A stretch of 64,000 nt of DNA from Ottowia testudinis (GTDB taxonomy: Bacteria > Pseudomonadota > Gammaproteobacteria > Burkholderiales > Burkholderiaceae_C): NCBI RefSeq assembly GCF_017498525.1, contig NZ_CP071796.1:2666001-2730000 (forward strand), given 5' to 3'. The notes under the pieces are model-generated. The model was given only the letters and a program-made list of their open reading frames with translations, was not told the DNA's origin and made no database searches. A program made the position numbers and the translations under genes. Of this stretch, positions 35,892-45,009 are shown one piece after another; position 1 is the stretch's first letter, and each line of letters starts with the position of its first letter.

Positions 35892-37220
35892 TCAATGGAA
35901 CTGTTCTTCCTCGGTCGAGCCCGTGAGCGCCTTCACGCTCGACGAACCGCCTTGGATCACAGTAGTCACGTCGTCGAAGTAACCGGCGCCCACTTCTTGC
36001 TGGTGCGACACGAAGGTGTACCCCATCTCGCGAGCCTTGAACTCGGGCTCTTGCACCATGTTGACGTAGTGCTTCATGCCCTCGCCGCCCGCATAAGCCT
36101 TGGCGAATTCAAACGTGCGGTACCAGTTGACATGGATGCCAGCCAGCGTGATGAACTGGTACTTGTAGCCCAACGCCGACAGGTCTTCCTGGAAGGTGGC
36201 GATCTGCGAATCGTTGAGGTTTTTCTTCCAGTTGAAGCTGGGCGAGCAGTTGTACGACAGCAGCTTGCCGGGGCAGGCGGCGTGCACGGCCTGCGCGAAC
36301 TCACGCGCGAAGCCGATGTCGGGCACGCCGGTTTCGCACCACACCAGATCGGCATAGGGCGCGTAGGCGACGCCGCGGCTGATGGCCTGCTCCAGGCCGT
36401 TCTTGACGCGGTAGAAGCCCTCTTGCGTGCGCTCGCCGGTGAGGAAGGGCTTGTCGTTGGCATCGTGGTCGCTGGTGATCAGGTTGGCGGCTTCAGCGTC
36501 GGTGCGCGCCAGGATGATGGTGGGCACGCCCATCACGTCGGCGGCAAAGCGGGCGGAGATGAGCTTTTCGCACGCTTCCTGCGTGGGCACCAGCACCTTG
36601 CCCCCCATGTGGCCGCACTTCTTGACGGCGGCCAGCTGGTCTTCAAAGTGCACGCCGGCGGCGCCGGAGGCAATCATGTTCTTCATCAGCTCGAAGGCGT
36701 TCAGCACGCCGCCAAAGCCGGCCTCGGCATCCGCCACGATGGGCAGGAAGTAGTCGATGAAGTCCTTGTCGCCGGGGCCGATGCCGCGGCTCCACTGGAT
36801 TTCGTCGGCGCGCTTGAAGGTGTTGTTGATGCGGCGCACCATGGTCGGCACCGAGTCGTAGGCGTACAGCGACTGGTCGGGGTACATGGTTTCGCTGGTG
36901 TTGCCGTCGGCGGCCACTTGCCAGCCGCTGAGGTACACGGCCTCAAGCCCCGCCTTGGCCTGCTGCATGGCCTGGCCGGCGGTGATAGCGCCGAACGCGT
37001 TGACGTAGCCCTTCTTGGCTTCGCCATTGACCAAACCCCACAGCTTTTGCGCCCCGCGCTTGGCCAGCGTGTATTCAATGGGCAGGCTGCCGCGCAGGCG
37101 CACCACGTCAGCGGCGCTGTAGCCGCGCTTGACGCCTTTCCAGCGCGGGTTGCTGGCCCAGTCTTTTTCCAGGGCGGCAATCTGCTGTTCGCGACTGAGT
37201 TGTTCGTTCGTGTTGGGCAT
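35892..37220 (-). CDS. aceA: Isocitrate lyase
   Basis: A 442-residue protein from ATG 37220 ([20 protein letters not shown]), with GGAG eight bases upstream. The catalytic [13 protein letters not shown] loop is present, as are the isocitrate-lyase segments [26 protein letters not shown] and [15 protein letters not shown]. It cleaves isocitrate to succinate and glyoxylate in the glyoxylate shunt, allowing growth on acetate and fatty acids. Malate synthase is not in the window. The upstream region carries two identical-core inverted repeats that may be its operators. Confidence 0.97.
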   Translation of the reverse strand: MPNTNEQLSREQQIAALEKDWASNPRWKGVKRGYSAADVVRLRGSLPIEYTLAKRGAQKLWGLVNGEAKKGYVNAFGAITAGQAMQQAKAGLEAVYLSGWQVAADGNTSETMYPDQSLYAYDSVPTMVRRINNTFKRADEIQWSRGIGPGDKDFIDYFLPIVADAEAGFGGVLNAFELMKNMIASGAAGVHFEDQLAAVKKCGHMGGKVLVPTQEACEKLISARFAADVMGVPTIILARTDAEAANLITSDHDANDKPFLTGERTQEGFYRVKNGLEQAISRGVAYAPYADLVWCETGVPDIGFAREFAQAVHAACPGKLLSYNCSPSFNWKKNLNDSQIATFQEDLSALGYKYQFITLAGIHVNWYRTFEFAKAYAGGEGMKHYVNMVQEPEFKAREMGYTFVSHQQEVGAGYFDDVTTVIQGGSSSVKALTGSTEEEQFH

Positions 37221-37608
37221 GAAAAGACTCCGTGGTGGATGAAGAGAAAAAATGAACTGCTTGGGACAGACCACCCAACCCCGCCGATGCCGGCACCTGT
37301 GGCTGTCGTTGGCTTGAATCATACTCTTATAGAAGACTCGCATCCATTCTTATGTCTTATACAAGACAAATTTTTACTTGTTTTGAATCAAACACTTATT
37401 GACAAGTTTTCACCATGCGGTAATTGATTTTTTATATTGAGAAATTTTGTGGCGATGCAGCAATCGCAGATTTTGCATGGCGAATATCTAATTTCATTTA
37501 ACGAAATGAAATGGGTCCCCTGGCTGCCACCGCTCGTGGCCTCGCCCGTGCGGCGCCGCCGTATAGTCACCACGCGACGCCAGCTTGCCCACGCCGACCG
37601 CAACCTCC
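37221..37608. other. AT-rich regulatory gap between aceA and the DMT transporter gene
   Basis: The 388 bp between divergent genes hold the two operator candidates and a distinctly AT-rich block (37361-37510). No gene is recognised. Confidence 0.6.
37325..37366. promoter_or_regulatory. Two inverted-repeat operator candidates upstream of aceA
   Basis: TCTTATAGAAGA (37325-37336) and TCTTATACAAGA (37355-37366) are 12-bp near-identical palindromes whose centres are exactly 30 bp apart, about three helical turns. They lie 105-146 bp upstream of the aceA start. Such short dyads fit GntR-family or similar dimeric repressors; which one is unknown. Confidence 0.55.
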
Positions 37609-38571
37609 ATGTCCGAATCCGCCGCCCTGCCCCGCCCACTCGCCTATGGCTGCCTGGGTTTATCGATGGCATTGGTGGGCAGCTATGTAGCGCTGTCCAA
37701 GCCGCTGGCGGCCATCTTTCCGGTACTGCTGCTGGCGTGGCTGCGCTTTGGCATCGGCGGCGTCGCCATGCTGCACTGGCTGAAAAAACCGTCCGAAGAA
37801 GCCCCGCTGACGCCGCGCACGCGTCGTTTGCTGTTTCTTGAATCTTTTCTGGGCAACTTCCTGTTCACGCTGTGCATGATCACCGGCGTCAAGCTGACCA
37901 GCGCTGTCGCGGCCGGCGTTATTCTGGCCGCCATACCGGCGGCGGTCGCGCTGCTGAGTTGGCTGTTCCTGCGCGAGCGCGTGGCACCGCGCGTATGGGC
38001 CGGCGTGGCTTGCGCGGTGGCCGGCATTGCCCTGGTGTCACTATCGAAAAATGAGCTCCCCGCGCTTGACCAGGCTGCGCTGGCGGGTCAAAGCGCTGTG
38101 AAACTGGCGTGGCTCGGCAACCTGCTGCTGATCGGCGCGGTGCTGTGCGAATCCAGCTACGCGGTGATCGGCAAGGCATTGACGGGGCAGCTGTCGCCGC
38201 GCCGCATCAGCGCGTTGATCAACCTGTGGGGCTTTGTGCTCAGCACGCCGTTTGGCGTGTGGCTGGCATGGCGCTTTGACTTTGGCGCCGTCGGCGCGGG
38301 TACGTGGGTGCTCCTGGTGGCCTACGCCCTGGCCGCGTGCATGTGGACGGTATGGCTGTGGATGACCGGCCTGAAAAGCGTGCCAGCCGCGCAGGCCGGC
38401 GTGTTCACGGTGCTGCTGCCGATCAGCGCCGCCGCGGTGGGCGTGCTGGTACTGGGCGAGCGCTTGAGTACGCTGCAGGTGCTGGCCTATGGCGTGGCAC
38501 TGGCGGGCGTGCTGCTGGCCACGCTGCCCTCGCGCGTGGCCTGGCGGGTTGGGCGCGGGCCACGCACTTGA
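37609..38571 (+). CDS. DMT-superfamily (EamA) transporter
   Basis: A 320-residue membrane protein from ATG 37609 (MSESAALPRPLAYGC). It has about ten membrane helices in two EamA repeats: the first around residues 10-140 (with ITGVKLTSAVAAGVILAAIP) and the second around 165-310 (with TGLKSVPAAQAGVFTVLLPI). The family exports amino acids, nucleotide-type metabolites or drugs; the substrate cannot be told. It is transcribed divergently from aceA. Confidence 0.87.
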   Translation: MSESAALPRPLAYGCLGLSMALVGSYVALSKPLAAIFPVLLLAWLRFGIGGVAMLHWLKKPSEEAPLTPRTRRLLFLESFLGNFLFTLCMITGVKLTSAVAAGVILAAIPAAVALLSWLFLRERVAPRVWAGVACAVAGIALVSLSKNELPALDQAALAGQSAVKLAWLGNLLLIGAVLCESSYAVIGKALTGQLSPRRISALINLWGFVLSTPFGVWLAWRFDFGAVGAGTWVLLVAYALAACMWTVWLWMTGLKSVPAAQAGVFTVLLPISAAAVGVLVLGERLSTLQVLAYGVALAGVLLATLPSRVAWRVGRGPRT

Positions 38572-38773
38572 GGGGATGCGGCACGGCGCGCACCGATCAC
38601 GCGCGGCGAAAGACGCGTCCACACGCTGAAAAAAAAGCAACATCACAGAGGGAAAAACGGCCTTTCCCCCTTGGAAGCGTGCTACTTATCCAGTAGCATC
38701 ACCGTCAGCCAGCGGATGCGCCCCGCAAAACTGGCATCGAAAGACGACTTTCCCAACAAAGAGGATCAGCAAC

Positions 38774-39151
38774 ATGGCAACTGCAAAGAAAGCTCCGGCA
38801 AAGAAAGCCGCCCCGGCTAAAAAAGCCGCCCCGGCCAAAAAGGCTGCCGCGCCCGCCAAGAAAGCTGCGGCACCGGCGAAAAAAGCCGCCCCGGCCAAGA
38901 AGCGCACCCCCAGCGCCGCCTTCATGAAGGCCATGACGCCCAGCGCCGACCTGGCCGCCGTGGTGGGCAGCAAGCCGCTGCCGCGCACCGAGGTGACGAA
39001 GAAGGTGTGGGAATACATCAAGGCCCACAAGCTGCAGGACAGCGTGAACAAGCGCAACATCAACGCCGACGCCAAGCTCAAGCCCATCTTCGGCAAGGCC
39101 CAGGTCACGATGTTCGAGATGACCAAGCTCATCAACAACCATCTGTCGTGA
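38774..39151 (+). CDS. SWIB/MDM2-domain protein with histone-H1-like tail
   Basis: A 125-residue protein. Residues 1-47 are a Lys/Ala/Pro repeat (units like KKAAPAKKAAAPA) resembling the C-terminal tail of histone H1. Residues of about 48-125 are a SWIB domain (AFMKAMTPSADLAAVVGSKP, then TKKVWEYIKAHKLQDS, FGKAQVTMFEMTKLIN). Fusions of this type occur in Burkholderiales and Chlamydiae and are thought to bind DNA and adjust nucleoid structure; the function is not proven. A strong terminator follows the gene. Confidence 0.92.
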   Translation: MATAKKAPAKKAAPAKKAAPAKKAAAPAKKAAAPAKKAAPAKKRTPSAAFMKAMTPSADLAAVVGSKPLPRTEVTKKVWEYIKAHKLQDSVNKRNINADAKLKPIFGKAQVTMFEMTKLINNHLS

Positions 39152-39178
39152 TCGCGGGCGCGAGAGCGCCCCTCACGC

Positions 39179-39213
39179 AAAAAAGCTGGCTCATCCGAGC
39201 CGGCTTTTTTATT
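39179..39213 (+). terminator. Rho-independent terminator of the SWIB gene
   Basis: An A-run, AGCTGGCTC-ATCC-GAGCCGGCT, and a six-T run form a bidirectional-looking terminator. Confidence 0.9.
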
Positions 39214-39268
39214 GGTCAAATGGGCCGCCAGCGCTTGACTGGCAAGCGCAAGAAGCTATCAAAAATGC
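39213..39268. repeat. Family A palindrome, copy 14
   Basis: GCCAGCGCTTGACTGGCAAG then GCAAGAAGCTATCAAAAATG; it follows the SWIB terminator and abuts the 3' end of the ThDP enzyme gene. Confidence 0.75.
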
Positions 39269-39275
39269 AGCAATC

Positions 39276-40961
39276 TCATTGGTTGCCCTTGTTCTCGATG
39301 GCATCCAGCGTGGTGCGCGTGGTGATGACCTGATCGCTCAGCATCACTTCGATCAGCGTGCCTTCGGCGCGCGCCAGCGCGGCGCGCAGCGCGGGCTCGA
39401 ACTGCTCGGTGCGCTCCACGCGCGCGCCCGCGTAGCCGTGGCTTTCGGCCAGTTTCACGAAGTCGGGGTTGACCAGCTCGGTGCCTTCTTGCCGGTGCGG
39501 GTAGTCGCGGGCCTGGTGCATGCGGATGGTGCCGTACACGCCGTTGTTCAGCAGCACGATGATCGTCTTGGCACCGTACTGGCGCGCGGTGGCCAGCTCT
39601 TGCCCGTTCATCAAAAAGTCGCCATCGCCAGCCATGGTGACCACCGTGCGCCCGGTGGTGATGGCGCAGGCGATGCCCGCTGGCACGCCGTAGCCCATGG
39701 CGCCGTTGGTGGGTGCCAGTTGCGTCTTGTGGCCCTTGGCGATGCCATGGAAGAGAAAGTAGCGGTGCGTCCAGCTGGCAAAGTTGCCAGCGCCGTTGGT
39801 GATGGCGGCGTCCGCGGGCAGCAGTTTTTGCAAGGTGCCCACGATGGCATGCATATCGACCGGGCCAGGCAAGGGCTGTGGCTGCATGTTGGCGACGTAG
39901 TCTTGATGCACGGCGTCGGCCCAGTTGCGCCAAGGCTGATCGGCGGGTGGCGGCAGCGCGGCCAGCGCGGCCGCCGCTGCGGGAAGGCTGGCGCACAGGG
40001 CCAGCTCGGGTTGATAGACGCGGCCCAGTTCCTCGGCGCTGGTGTGCACGTGGATCAGTTTTTGCGCCGGGCGCGGCACTTGCAGCAGCGTATAGCCGCT
40101 GGTCGTCATCTCGCCCAGGCGCGGGCCGAGGGCCAGCACCAGGTCTGCGTCCTTGATGCGCGCGGCCAGCCTGGGGTTGATGGCGATGCCGACGTCGCCC
40201 GCGTACAGCGGGTGGTGGTTGTCGAAGGTGTCCTGAAAGCGCATGGCGTTGCCCACCGGCAGGTGCCAGGCTTCGGCAAAGGCCTGCAGGTCGCGCGCGG
40301 CCTCGGGCGTCCAGCCGCCACCGCCGGCGATGACGATGGGCTGCTTCGCATTCAGCAGCAGCTCGCGCAGTCGCTGCATGGACGCCGGGTCGGGTTGATA
40401 GGCAGGCGGCTGCCAGCACGGCGTGGCTTGCAGGCTGTCCGGCACGGGCTGGGTCAGCATGTCCTCGGGCAGCACCAGCACCACCGGGCCGGGGCGGCCG
40501 TTCTGCGCCGTGGCGAAGGCGCGCGCCACGTATTCGGGCAGGCGCTCGGCGCTGTCGATGCGCTCCACCCGCTTGGCCATGCCAAAGGCGCCGAAGAAGG
40601 CGCCGTAGTCCACCTCCTGAAACGCCTCGCGGTCGCGCTGGTCGCTGGCCACGTCGCCGACAAACAGCACCATCGGCGTCGAATCCTGCGCCGCCGTATG
40701 CACGCCGATGCTGGCGTTGGTCGCCCCCGGCCCGCGCGTGACGAAGCACACGCCCGGCCGCCGCGTGAGCTTGCCGTGCGCCTCGGCCATGAAGGCGGCG
40801 CCGCCCTCTTGCCGGCAGATGACAAAGTCGATCTTGTCACGGTGCTGATAAAAGCCGTCCAGCACGGCCAAGTAACTCTCGCCTGGCACGCCGAACGCAT
40901 GGGTGACGCCTTGGGCCAGAAGGCATTCAACGAGAAGGTGGCCTGCGATGCGTTGAGTCAT
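39276..40961 (-). CDS. Thiamine-diphosphate-dependent enzyme (acetolactate synthase-like)
   Basis: A 561-residue protein from ATG 40961 (MTQRIAGHLLVECLLAQG). The three domains of the family are present: an N-terminal pyrimidine-binding domain with the activating Glu in VICRQEGGAAFMAEA, a central domain, and a C-terminal domain with the ThDP motif AGDGDFLMNGQE ... LLNN. It lacks a regulatory subunit gene nearby and its closest family includes 2-oxo-acid decarboxylases and acetolactate synthases. The reaction cannot be fixed from sequence. It lies beside an MFS transporter gene on the same strand. Confidence 0.85.
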   Translation of the reverse strand: MTQRIAGHLLVECLLAQGVTHAFGVPGESYLAVLDGFYQHRDKIDFVICRQEGGAAFMAEAHGKLTRRPGVCFVTRGPGATNASIGVHTAAQDSTPMVLFVGDVASDQRDREAFQEVDYGAFFGAFGMAKRVERIDSAERLPEYVARAFATAQNGRPGPVVLVLPEDMLTQPVPDSLQATPCWQPPAYQPDPASMQRLRELLLNAKQPIVIAGGGGWTPEAARDLQAFAEAWHLPVGNAMRFQDTFDNHHPLYAGDVGIAINPRLAARIKDADLVLALGPRLGEMTTSGYTLLQVPRPAQKLIHVHTSAEELGRVYQPELALCASLPAAAAALAALPPPADQPWRNWADAVHQDYVANMQPQPLPGPVDMHAIVGTLQKLLPADAAITNGAGNFASWTHRYFLFHGIAKGHKTQLAPTNGAMGYGVPAGIACAITTGRTVVTMAGDGDFLMNGQELATARQYGAKTIIVLLNNGVYGTIRMHQARDYPHRQEGTELVNPDFVKLAESHGYAGARVERTEQFEPALRAALARAEGTLIEVMLSDQVITTRTTLDAIENKGNQ

Positions 40962-41035
40962 TGGGGCATTGTCGTTCAAGGCGCGCCACGCAGGCCGAAG
41001 GCAGTGCGCCTGCACGGCTGGCTTGGGCCACTGGT

Positions 41036-41099
41036 TTGAATCAAATAAGCCTCTCGCGCTTTCCCATCAAGCGCAAGCAGCTATCATTTTTGAATTAAA
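41036..41099. repeat. Family A palindrome, copy 15
   Basis: CTCTCGCGCTTTCCCATCAA then GCGCAAGCAGCTATCATTTT, between the ThDP gene and the MFS gene. Confidence 0.77.
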
Positions 41100-41103
41100 G
41101 GCA

Positions 41104-42336
41104 TCAAACCGGCGTGCGCTTGCCCACCCCGAGCGCCGCCACCACCGACAGCGTCAGAAACACCGCCGCCAGCATCAGCGTGGCGGTATACATGGCGCGA
41201 TCCATGAAAAACCCGTAGATCAGCGGCGCGATGGCAAAGCCCATGTCCAGCCCCGAATACACCGTGCCGTAGACGCGGCCGGTGGCGCCCTTGGGCGTGG
41301 CCTTCTTGATCATCATGTCGCGGCTCGGCCCGCCCACGCCCACCGCAAAGCCCGTGGCGGCCAGCACCGCCATCGAGCCGAAGCCGCCCAGCCAGCCGGT
41401 GGCGGCCAGCACGATCAGCAGCGCGCCCGCGCTCATCGACCAGGCCACTACGCGGTCGCTGTGGTGCGGCATGCGCGCCGCCACAAAGCCGCCGGCAAAG
41501 ATGCCCAGCGCGCCGCACAGCATATAGGCGGTGATCATGGTCGTCGCCGCCTCGAAGCTGACGTGGTGCACCGCCTGCATGATGGGCGAGGCAAACGCCT
41601 GCACCACCGCCAGCGTCATGGTCGACAGCAGAAAGAACGAGAAACACCACCACACCACCGGCAACTTCATGAAAGCCATGCCGCGGCCTTGCGGCGCGTC
41701 GTGCGCGTGGCTCACCACCTCGGTGCGCAGGTAGCGGCGCTTGACCACCAGCAGCAGCAGGATGCCCGCATACAGGGCCGCGGCCGCCAGATAGCCCGAG
41801 CGCCAGCCCTGCCAGGCGGTGAAGAACAGCAGAAACACCGGCGTCAGCGCCCAGCCCAGGTTGCCGCTGAGCCCGTGCGCGCTGAAGGCGTAGCCCAGCC
41901 GCCGGGTCGACACCCGCTGGTTGAGGATGGAAAAGTCCACCGGGTGAAACGGCGCGTTGCCCAGACCCGCCAACACCGCCACCAGCATCAGCCCCGCGTA
42001 ACCCTGCGCCACGTAGCCCGCCAGGCAGGCGCAGATGAAACAGAGGAAGGACCCGAACAGCACAGGCCGCGCGCCCACCCTGTCCACCAGAAAGCCCGAT
42101 GCCGCCTGGCCGCTGCCCGAGATGATGAAAAACACTGTCATCAGAAAGCCGAGTTGCGAGAACGACAGCCCGAACTCGGTGGCGAACACCGGAAAAAGCG
42201 GCGGCAGCAGCAGATGCGCAAAGTGCGAACTGGCGTGCGCCAGCCCGACCAAGCCGATGATGGCCGCGTCATCTTTCAACGGCACCGGGGCGGGCGCCGC
42301 ATCCAGCCCGGTCGAATCAAGTATCACGGTGTTCAT
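41104..42336 (-). CDS. MFS transporter
   Basis: A 410-residue protein from ATG 42336 (MNTVILDSTGLDAAPA). About 12 membrane helices are predicted, with the loop 2-3 signature in SGFLVDRVGARPVLFG and a cytoplasmic mid-loop (RRYLRTEVVSHAHDAPQG) near residue 195. The FSAHGLSGNLGWALTPVF segment resembles the fosmidomycin-resistance (Fsr) type of exporters. The substrate is unknown. It is on the same strand as the ThDP gene, about 140 bp upstream of it. Confidence 0.87.
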   Translation of the reverse strand: MNTVILDSTGLDAAPAPVPLKDDAAIIGLVGLAHASSHFAHLLLPPLFPVFATEFGLSFSQLGFLMTVFFIISGSGQAASGFLVDRVGARPVLFGSFLCFICACLAGYVAQGYAGLMLVAVLAGLGNAPFHPVDFSILNQRVSTRRLGYAFSAHGLSGNLGWALTPVFLLFFTAWQGWRSGYLAAAALYAGILLLLVVKRRYLRTEVVSHAHDAPQGRGMAFMKLPVVWWCFSFFLLSTMTLAVVQAFASPIMQAVHHVSFEAATTMITAYMLCGALGIFAGGFVAARMPHHSDRVVAWSMSAGALLIVLAATGWLGGFGSMAVLAATGFAVGVGGPSRDMMIKKATPKGATGRVYGTVYSGLDMGFAIAPLIYGFFMDRAMYTATLMLAAVFLTLSVVAALGVGKRTPV

Positions 42337-42592
42337 GGGGCACGATGCTAAGCGGACGGCCCGTTTCCCGCTCGGCATGTGGCCATGTACTGACTCTTAT
42401 TTCCATAGCTGATGATCCTTGTTCCACGGTGACAAAGACCGAATTTCTATCCTTTTTCCGGCTCAGTCTTTCTTTACGGCGCACACCAGGACACTTGCGC
42501 GCCGGTTTGGGGTGCACGGCGCTCAGCTGGCCCGGGCAGCCGGGGAAAATCGATTGGTTTTTTGCGCCCGCCGCTCCTTAATTTCGCCCTAA

Positions 42593-43438
42593 GAGCCTGT
42601 CTACGATCTTTCCTGTTGCTTCAAAATATGAAGCATGAGAGAGCGGTATGACAGCGACATTAGCCGAGAGAAATTTGCAGAGATTTTGCCCCTGTTGCAA
42701 AGCGTGCGCAGGCGCACCAAGCCGGTGACGGTGGATTTGTACGAGGTGTTCTGCGCCATCTTGTACCTGCTGCGCACAGGCTGCCAGTGGCGCATGCTGC
42801 CGCGTGAATTTCCTAAATGGGTGACAGTGCACTCGTACTACGCCAAATGGAGTGCTCCCGATGAGCAAGGCGTCAGCGCACTTGAGCGGGCTTTAAAAAA
42901 ATCAGGTTGGCGCGGCCCGTGGCAGACAGGGGCGCAGCGCATGCAGCACGTTCTTGATCGTGGACGCGCAGAGCGTGAAGAACACGGACACAGCAGGCTT
43001 CAAGGGCTATGACGCAGGCAAGAAAGTCTCGGGAATAAAGCGCCACATCGCGGTGGATACCCAGGGGTTGCCACACGCAGTGGCGGTGACCACGGCGGAC
43101 GTGACCGACCGCAAAGGCGCCTTGCAGGCGCTGCGCCGCTGCAAGTGCAGTCTGAGCAAGGTACAAAGCCTGCTGTGCGACAGCAGCTATCTGGGAAAGC
43201 CTTTTGCGCAGGGCGTCAAGCAAATCCTGGGCGAGCAGGTCAGCGTGCAGATTGCCAAGCGAAGCGAGTTGCACACCTTCAAGGTCATGCCCCAGCGCTG
43301 GGTGGTCGAGCGCAGCTTTGCGTGGCTGGAGAAAAACCGACGTCTGTGGAAAAACTGCGAACGCAGCCTCAACAGCAGCTTGCAAATGGTGCATCTGGCG
43401 TTTCTGGCTTTACTGTTGCGGAGATCGTAGACAGGTTC
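42593..43438 (+). mobile_element. IS5-family element (IS1031-like)
   Basis: The ends GAGCCTGTCTACGATC (42593-42608) and GATCGTAGACAGGTTC (43423-43438) are inverted repeats matching at 15 of 16 positions. They are flanked by a TAA duplication (42590-42592 and 43439-43441), which fits the TNA target of the IS1031 group. The element is 846 bp and carries one transposase gene in two frames. Confidence 0.9.
42635..43430 (+). CDS. IS5-family transposase, two overlapping frames joined at an A7 run
   Basis: The first frame (from ATG 42635) encodes the N-terminal domain ([20 protein letters not shown]). The second gives the DDE catalytic domain: Asp in [12 protein letters not shown], Asp in [10 protein letters not shown], Glu in [15 protein letters not shown]. 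The frames meet at seven A residues (42895-42901): reading KK then NQ in the next frame gives a normal family sequence. Many IS5 relatives make the joined protein by frameshifting, so the gene may be functional; a disabling one-base change is the alternative. The joined product would have 265 residues. Confidence 0.82.
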
Positions 43439-43558
43439 TAAGAAATCCTGACGATAGTGCGGCATGGGGCCAGGGTCCGCGCGTTGGCGCACGCTGGCCG
43501 CATGCCGGGATGCCTGGATCCATCCCATTGTTCAATCAAACTTTGAAGGTAGGCACAC

Positions 43559-44976
43559 ATGGCTTGGATTCGAAAAATTTCCTCGGGCGCCATGGTGGCG
43601 CTTGTCGCGTCGTCGCTGCTGACCGGCTGCGGAGGTGGTGGTGGCGACGTCACGCCCACGGCGCCCAGCGCTCCGGCGGCCCGGGCCGCGGTGTACTCGG
43701 GGCCGATCACGGGTTTCGGCTCGGTCATCGTCAACGGCGTGCGCTTTGACACGGTGGGCGCGCGGCTGACCGACGACGACGATACCCCCATCGTGCTGCA
43801 GGACTTGGCGCTGGGCATGGTGGTCACCATCGACGGCAGCGTGGACGAGGCCGCTGCGCGTGGCAGTGCCCGCACGTTGTCGCTGATGCGCGGCAGCACG
43901 GGGCCGATCACCACCATCGACCTGGCGGGCCAGACCTTCACGCTTTTGGGCCTGAGCGTCAAAACGAAGACGCCACGGCGTATAAAAACGTGGCCGCGCT
44001 TGCCGCCTTACAGCCCGGCGATGTGGTTGAAGTGCATGGCGCCACCCAGTCCGACAACACCGTGCTGGCCACGCTGATCGAAAGAAAAAGCGGCAACCAC
44101 ACGCCTCGGGTGGTGGGACGACTGAGCCAGCTCGATACCGCGGCGCGGACGTTCCACATCGGCACGCTGCGCATCGACTATGCGTCGGCCCGCGTCAGCG
44201 GCAACCTGGCCAATGGCCGGCTGGTCAGCGTCAAGGCGATCGAGGCGCCGGTCAACAACGTCTTGCGGGCCAGCGCCATCAAAACCAGTGGTGAAGGCGC
44301 GCACGGCGCCGCGTTGGCCGCCGGCACCTACCTCAAGCTCAAGGGCGTGGCGGAAGCCGCCCCGAACAGCGGCCTGCTCACCGTGTCGGGAACGCGGGTG
44401 GATGTGTCGCAAGCCGTCGTGGAATACGGCCCCATCGTGGCGGGCGCCTTCCTGGAAGTCAAAGGCAGCTGGAATGGCTCGGTCTTGATGGCAAGCAAGG
44501 TCGAAGTCGAGCGTTCCAGGCCCGGCGCCAGCGCCGACCGCAACGAACTCTACGGCGCCGTGAGCCAGCTGACCCATGAGGGCGGCCGAACGATGGCCAC
44601 CGTCAGCGGCGTCATGGTGGATGTCAGCCAAGCCTATTTCAGCAAGGGCAGCCTGGCGCAGCTGGCGGTGGGCTCGGTGGTCGAGGTCAAGGGCTACTTG
44701 CAGGGCACGCTGTTCATCGCCACCAAGGTCGAGCTGAAGTCCGGCCGCGATGCCGACGGCTACAGCTACGAGCATTACGGGCAGGTCAGCGATTTCGTGT
44801 CGGTGTCGGACTTCAAGGTCAACGGCGTGCGCGTCGATGCCTCGGGCGCCCGCTTCGAGGACGGCAGCGCAGCCAGCCTGGCCAACGGCATTTATGTCGA
44901 GATCAAGGGCGCGCAAAACGCCGCCGGGGTTCTTGTGGCCAGCAAGGTGGAAATCAAGCGCGGCCGGGGATATTGA
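43559..44976 (+). pseudogene. DUF5666-repeat lipoprotein, frameshifted at an A4 run
   Basis: A lipoprotein signal peptide ends in SSLLTGC, with Gly-rich residues after the Cys. Repeated beta units follow (SGPITGFGSVIVNGVRFDT, VVGRLSQLDTAARTFHIG, YGAVSQLTHEGGRTMATVSG, YGQVSDFVSVSDFKVNGV), each typical of DUF5666. The frame breaks at AAAA (43961-43964); one additional A restores a single protein of about 473 residues. It starts 118 bp after the IS5-type element. Its function is unknown; an outer-membrane or periplasmic location is likely. Sequencing error remains possible. Confidence 0.75.
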
Positions 44977-45009
44977 TCAGAAGTGGACGGCGGGCGCCTG
45001 ACGCAACTT

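Noticed and set aside
38807-38910. Lys/Ala repeat of the SWIB gene as a DNA repeat element
   Set aside because: It is coding low-complexity sequence in the correct frame of an intact gene.
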